From Liolophura sinensis (taxonomy: Eukaryota; Mollusca; Polyplacophora; Chitonida; Chitonidae): 64,000 nucleotides of DNA. Under the pieces are notes generated by a model, which searched no databases, was not told the origin of the DNA, and worked only from the letters and a program-made list of their open reading frames with translations. The position numbers were made by a program, and so were the translations under genes. The stretch lies in the NCBI RefSeq assembly GCF_032854445.1, contig NC_088295.1, forward strand, positions 17,471,385 to 17,535,384, written 5' to 3'. Of the stretch, positions 58,607 through 64,000 are shown piece by piece (positions within the stretch are counted from its first letter, which is position 1; every line of letters starts with the position of its first letter).

Positions 58607-59720
58607 GTCAATCACACATAAACCACAAGGAGATGCATATGTACATGTAAACAAACCATTCTTGATTACTTGTACATCATATAACTTACAAATATAAGTG
58701 CCCTCAAGCAAATTCGTATGAAGATATTATAATGATATACGTGTACATAACAGCCTTGTAAACCATGTTAAGAGTTACATGTATAGGCACGCGAATGTGG
58801 CATTCGAAGTACATGTATATTTTGCATTCAAGCACCTGCTGTAAATGTATATCTACATGTAGATAGCTTTTACAATCACGGAATTGTTTTTGGGGGGGAC
58901 TTTTTTTTTTACATTGTTGTACTCCTGTTGACCTGAAAGCTTGATCACATTATGACTAAGAGTCTTGTTGTGACAGCTGTCCATGCCTCAATCTGTTTCA
59001 GTACTGCTGTAACTCCAAATTCAGTTAATGTAGTCGGGAAGACAGCTCTAATGTATGTCCCTTAAAAACAAGTGGTCATAGAATGGCCAAGTTTGAGTAT
59101 GAAAATGAGTAGATCATTGTGCTGTCAAATAACACTAAAACAGTGCTGGTCAAGACCAGGCCTCTTCTGCCTTGTGGAGTTATGCCCCTTAACTACTATT
59201 GTAAGAGCTGAGTTATGCTCCTTTGTTGAATATTGACACTGATGTGTTTAGTTATACATGAATGTCCACTGCCTTAAATATGATCACTGATGTCATGTAC
59301 AGTGGTGAATAATTGTGCGTTTTTGTCAAGAATCTTGCCATTAAAATGTATTCTTTTTTGAAGCTACCCATTTCCATATCTAATCATACAACTTAGCATT
59401 ATGGTGGTGGTGAAGATCCACACCACTTTATGTGCACTTCTTACACATACATGTAGCACAAACAAAAGTGCATTTTCACCTTGTACATTCCAAGAAGTGG
59501 AGTTTCACGATTGTCTTTTCACACTGTGTTCTCCGTATGTGTTCCTCCCATTGTGAGAAAAGTGCAGAGATTTTCCAGAAGGTTTAACATGCATGTAGTA
59601 TTTTCCAAAATTAAATAAATGTAAAAAATGCAATAAAATACTTATACATATACTCGCATGTGTTTGTGACTGGTGTTTCTCATGATGTGCCATCACAACT
59701 GCCAGGTTTTATATGGAGCT
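58607..59720. other. RHBDD1 intron or 3' flank, nothing recognised
   Basis: AT-rich with TACATGTA patches. No exon encoding the expected basic C terminus of RHBDL4 was found. Confidence 0.4.
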
Positions 59721-59724
59721 AATC

Positions 59725-60185
59725 GTTATGGCATGGTACGAGACAATCTGCCTCGTTATGGCTTGGTACAAGACAATCTGCCTCATGTCGTGGCATGGTA
59801 CAAGACAACCTGCCTCATGTTATGGCATGGTACAAGACAATCTGCCTCATGTTGTGGTGCGGTACAAGACAATCTGCCTCATGTCGTGGCATGGTACAAG
59901 ACAACCTGCCTCATGTTATGGCATGGTACAAGACAATCTGCCTAATGTTATGGTGCGGTACAAGACAACCTGCCTCATGTTATGGCATGGTACAAGGCAA
60001 TCTGCCTCAAGTTATGGCATGGTACAAGACAATCTGCCTCATGTTATGGTGCAGTACAAGACAATCTGCCTCGTTATGGTGCAGTACAAGACAACCTGCC
60101 TCATGTTATGGCATGGTACAAGACAATCTGCCTCATGTTATGGCATGGTACAAGACAATCTGCCTCTTGTAATGGCAGGGACAAG
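59725..60185 (+). repeat. 32-bp minisatellite, about 14 copies
   Basis: The unit is ATGGCATGGTACAAGACAAT followed by CTGCCTCATGTT. Shortened 28-bp units occur at the start and near 60065. As 32 is not a multiple of three, each frame cycles through the same peptides (MVQDNLPHV, AWYKTICLM, WHGTRQSAS). The long open frames are a by-product and not a gene. Confidence 0.9.
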
Positions 60186-60189
60186 CAGA

Positions 60190-61390
60190 TTTCGTTGCCT
60201 TGTATCTTTTAACAATATTGCAGGAGTATTTTTTATCTTACATTTCAGAGGATAACATAATCACTGCTCACTTATTATTGCAGAACCTATCAGTACATTC
60301 TTCAGAGGCTATCTTAGCAGTTGTTAAATTGAAGAAAGTTGTAATTTGATAATTACCTTTTAATAAAATTTTATAACATTGTTTACATGTGTTTTAGGGT
60401 GGTTTTCATGGTGAAGGGACTGCCTTTTCTGGGCAACCAGACGCATACACATGTGGGTATTCTTTTCGCAACAGTGGTACAAATATGTCCTAAAATCATG
60501 ACAAAAAGTGAAGAAAAAGTTGAGAGCAGTAACAAGCTCATGGTCTAGTGAATGTGTTGTGAATTGCGGAGTGAGGAAATGAGTTGTCAGTCCTCACTCC
60601 TAGCCCCAGTGACCTGTGTGACATTACTGTGTCATTGTTTAATAGCATGTTGGTTAACTCAAAACAGCCACAAACCCAGGAAGCAGTACATGTGTTTATC
60701 AGTAACACAATGTCATAACCATTTTGTGATTGTGTATTTGAGTGTGTACTTTGGAATTTTTCACTCACACAATAGTGCCTTGAATAGGTTTATGGTTGGA
60801 TGAAACCAGAGTGCCCAGTGAAAAACACCAATCTTTGGCAAGTTACTGGCAAGCTAGTAGTGTCCAGTAAAGTTCATGACACAGGGGCTCAGTGAATACC
60901 CTATTTCTTCTAAATTTCAGGACACCTGGTTTGCTCATTTTAGACAATATGTATGTAATTCTAGCAGGAATATTGAGTTTCTTTTTTCTCACATGGTTAG
61001 ACCATCTAATAAACAACATACTCACATCCTTACTTTTCCCAAAGACTGGTAAAGAAATGTAATATTCTACTTTCAACAATACCGTTTCAAATTTTAGAAG
61101 AATTAGGGTAGCCCCTCTCCTACAAATAACATATGAGAATAATGGACGTGGCCAAAGCAGAGAAAGTCCTGGAAATTCCCTGTCCATGCCAGAATGGTAC
61201 TGAACCCACGTCTCAGGGAGATCTAGCCAGTGAAAGACAACTAACCATACATGTGTGACCCACTCCCTTCAATATGGTGTATGATGTGTTATATAACAAT
61301 GCCAGATTAAAGGTGCACCCAGCTTCTGGGAAATATTGCTTCGGGAAGACCTTCTTCCTATGACCCATTCTAAAACCAGAGCTTCCGTGA
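60190..61390. other. No gene seen
   Basis: Short frames only. Possible AG acceptors near 60224, 60248 and 60397 were tested as an RHBDD1 last exon in phase 2. Each runs into a stop within about a dozen codons. Confidence 0.4.
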
Positions 61391-61399
61391 GCAAGTAGG

Positions 61400-61576
61400 C
61401 CCATGCTGGTTTCCTCTCCAGTAGTATGTGAGAGGGTATGCCAGCTGCCTAAGGATGGTCAATAGTTTCCCTCAGGGATCTGCACAGTTTCCTTCCACGA
61501 TAATACTTGTTGTTATCTATAAGTGAAGTATTCTTGAGTAAGACGTATAACACCAATCAAATATTAACATAAATAA
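61400..61576 (+). mobile_element. SINE-A, diverged and 5'-truncated
   Basis: CCATGCTGGTTTCCTCTCC, GTTTCCTTCCACGATAATAC and the tail AGTATTCTTGAGTAAGACG. Confidence 0.7.
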
Positions 61577-62285
61577 AGCTTTATGACACCATGGCATGTT
61601 TATATAATAAAAGCTGATAGCTTAAGACAAAGGTTTTAATGGAACACTGCGTGTCGACATCCACTGTGTCAACATCCACTGTGTCAACACACAAAAAAAA
61701 CTCTCTTAGTCTTGATGAGGAATGGGATTTCTGTTTATCTTTATTGGCAACATGTAAAAATGCAAGTAATAAAATCAGCCATACACAAAGGTGAAATAAT
61801 GATCTCAGGATACCTGATCCAGTATCACACATATTATAATGAGGTGATAACCTGGACTTGTGAGATAATATAGCACAACCAATATGTCTGGCTATCAAAG
61901 CACTTCTCTGTCATAAATAACATACAAACATTTACAAGTACATTTTGGTCAAGTGCACAGAAAGTATGGGGAAACCATATAACAAAGTGCTTTTTGACAA
62001 AAAAATCCTGGGCGCCGGTACTTATAGTTTAGCACTTCAAGTTTGTTCCATGGCTGTATTTCTAATAAGAACAAGTATCCCATCACTAGTGAGTTCACAG
62101 TATGTAGACTGACTAACACTTCTTTGTGAAGTCTGCACCTAGTGAACAGTGTTTCGATGAGTTTCAACATGTTCTACAGATGCCAATACACAGCGATAAC
62201 TACCACTGACAACCACATACGAAAGACAACTGAACAAAAAAGAAAATAAAAATGAGTGGAGGGAAAGAAAGGAAAACAAGGAATG
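61577..62285. other. No gene seen
   Basis: AT-rich. A small triplicate (CATCCACTGTGTCAA) lies near 61657-61690. No domain or splice evidence. Confidence 0.4.
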
Positions 62286-62290
62286 CCCAT

Positions 62291-63300
62291 ACTGGTTGAG
62301 TCCTATAAAGGGTTCTCCTGGAGGATGACTAGCCCTCAACCAATGAGGTTGTGTGTTCACTGTAGGCCCTTGCTAGATGAGTCATCTAAATGGTTCTCCT
62401 GGAGGATGACTAGCCCTCAACCAATGAGGTTGAGTTTTCACCCTTGCTAGATGAGTCATCTAAATGGTTCTCCTGGAGGATGACTAGTCCTCAACCAATG
62501 AGGCTAAGTGTTCACTGTAGGCCCTCGCTGGCTGAGTCATCTAAATTGTTCTCCTGGAGGATGACTAGCCCTCAACCAATGAGGTTGAGTTTTCACCCTT
62601 GCTAGATGAGTCATCTAAAAGGTTCTCCTGGAGGATGACTAGTCCTCAACCAATGAGGCTGAGTGTTCACTGTAGGCCCTCGCTGGCTGAGTCATCTAAA
62701 TGGTTCTCCTGGAGGATGACCAGCCCTCAACCAATGAGGCTGAGTGTTCACTGTAGGCCCTTGCTTGCTGAGCTATCTAAATGGTTCTCCTGGAGGATGA
62801 CCAGCACTCAACCAATGAGGCTGAGTGTTCACTGTAGGCCCTTGCTTGCTGAGCCATCTAAATGGTTCTCCTGGAAGATGACCAGCCCTCAGCCAATGGG
62901 GCTGAGTGTTCACTGTACACCCTTGCTGGCTGAGCCATCTAAATGGCTCTCCTGGAGGATGACTAGCACTCACCCAATGGGGCTGAGTGTTCACTGTACA
63001 CCCTTGCTGGCTGAGCCATCTAAATGGCTCTCCTGGAGGATGACTAGCCTTCAACCAATGATTTATTTATTTATTCATTTGATTGGTGTTTTACGCCATA
63101 CTCAAGAATATTTCACTTATACGACGGCGACCAGCATTATGGTGTGAGGAAACCGGGCAGAGCCCGGGGAAAACCCACGACCATCCGCAGGTTGGTGGCA
63201 GACCTTCCCAAGTATGGCCGGAGAGGAAACCAGCATGAGCTGGACTTGAACTCTAAATGGCTCTCCTGGAGAATGACTAGCCCTCAACCAATGAGGTATC
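62291..63300 (+). repeat. 81/74-bp minisatellite, about 11 copies, split by a SINE
   Basis: The core GGTTCTCCTGGAGGATGACT recurs at 62311, 62392, 62466, 62547, 62621, 62702, 62783, 62864, 62945 and 63026, and again after the SINE. Steps are 81 bp with two of 74 bp, which alternate early in the array. Since 81 is 27 codons, a 182-codon plus-strand frame stays open (FSWRMTSPQPMRLSVHC repeats), and a minus-strand one does as well. No gene context supports translation. Confidence 0.9.
63058..63254 (-). mobile_element. SINE-A inserted in the 81-bp array
   Basis: Reversed, little-diverged copy with TTGATTGGTGTTTTACGCCA, GGAAACCGGGCAGAGCCCGG and the B-box end GCTGGACTTGAACTC. The array resumes at TCTAAATGGCTCTCC with about 40 bp of the unit missing at the junction. 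Confidence 0.85.
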
Positions 63301-64000
63301 AACACCTTTCTTTGTTGTATGTGAAATATTCTCATCGCCATTCAAAGAAATATTTCACTCCTTAACATTAATGAGGTTTCAATATATGGATACAAACTGA
63401 CATAAGTTCATCCACATGCTGAACTTTCCTGAGCTCAAAGTTATTTTCATGTAAATGTGTAGAGAGTCAGACAGACATCACGTGAAGCACCACGCAGCCA
63501 TACACAAATGTCATGCATGCCGTTGCCACATACATGTACAATAAAAAACCAATTTTGAAAGAAAAAAAAATTTATTATGGTGTCAGATACAAAAAATTTG
63601 GATATGTTATTCCTTGTTTTACTGCTGAGCAATCATATATGGAACTGGTCATTCTGGCCAATCAAGTAAAACATGCTGAGCTAGGTAGACAATGGTTGTG
63701 AAGAGCAGAAACAAAAATCATGTGCGTTCTTGTCACAAACAATACGACAAATAAAGTTCTTCAATACTACCACCCCACTAATGTGCTTTAACCTCTGTGC
63801 ATCACCCCTACCCAATGCTTTTTCCACTAGAATAAGTATATGTAGAAGACCACACAACATACAATGCTAACAACTTACATATACTGTATAATTATATACA
63901 TATTGCCTGGGACTAGTATAACAGTTACATTAGATATCCCACATATTGCTTTGTAACATATTAGAATATAAGTATCTCCCTTTTAGATAACATCCATCAT
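63300..64000. other. Right edge, nothing recognised
   Basis: AT-rich, no repeat or coding signal that I can support. Confidence 0.4.

Noticed and set aside
56251-58711. Series of 76-codon minus-strand frames every 88 bp (MRLYSYHRGQR type)
   Set aside because: They are products of the 88-bp tandem repeat with identical starts and stops, and have no independent gene signal.
60224-60450. Last coding exon of RHBDD1
   Set aside because: Each acceptor tried in the required phase hits a stop within about a dozen codons and lacks the basic VCP-binding motif.

Overview
This is animal nuclear DNA: split genes with GT-AG introns, AT-rich introns, many tRNA-derived SINEs, short DNA-transposon relics and a heavy load of minisatellites. 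The dominant SINE (tail reading ATATTCTTGAGTACGGCG then an AATAAA-rich end) and the extracellular gene type point to a lophotrochozoan, most likely a mollusc. That placement is from memory and is an inference.

Three host genes are supported. (1) Minus strand, about 19.4 kb down to at least 2.1 kb: a secreted multidomain protein with a signal peptide, a cysteine-bearing beta-rich region spread over six exons, a short Cys-rich exon, one von Willebrand factor A domain with a complete MIDAS, and three ShKT domains. Splice phases agree across all 13 accepted exons, and the gene may continue off the left edge. (2) Plus strand, 25.9-41.1 kb: a complete USP16/USP45-type deubiquitinase in 19 coding exons (943 residues) with a UBP zinc finger and intact catalytic Cys, His and Asp. 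(3) Plus strand, 44.9-56.2 kb: a rhomboid protease of the RHBDD1/RHBDL4 type with Ser144 and His196, ending in a ubiquitin-interacting-like motif at a 5' splice site.

The introns and gaps hold most of the unusual structure. RHBDD1 intron 1 contains a long inverted-repeat element whose right end has expanded into sixteen exact 35-bp repeats. It is followed by about 140 copies of a 44-bp repeat organised in a higher-order period of 32 units (1408 bp). The last visible RHBDD1 exon runs directly into 27 copies of an 88-bp repeat, each carrying a copy of that exon's splice donor. Smaller exon-end duplications occur at two exons of the minus-strand gene. Other arrays have units of 21, 31, 32, 65, 81, 105 and 150 bp. 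Two old Ty3/Gypsy fossils lie in introns of the minus-strand gene.

The stretches 19.9-25.6 kb, 41.2-44.7 kb and 58.6-64 kb show no convincing gene, only repeats, UTR sequence or featureless DNA. No rRNA, functional tRNA, CRISPR or prokaryotic-type features were seen.
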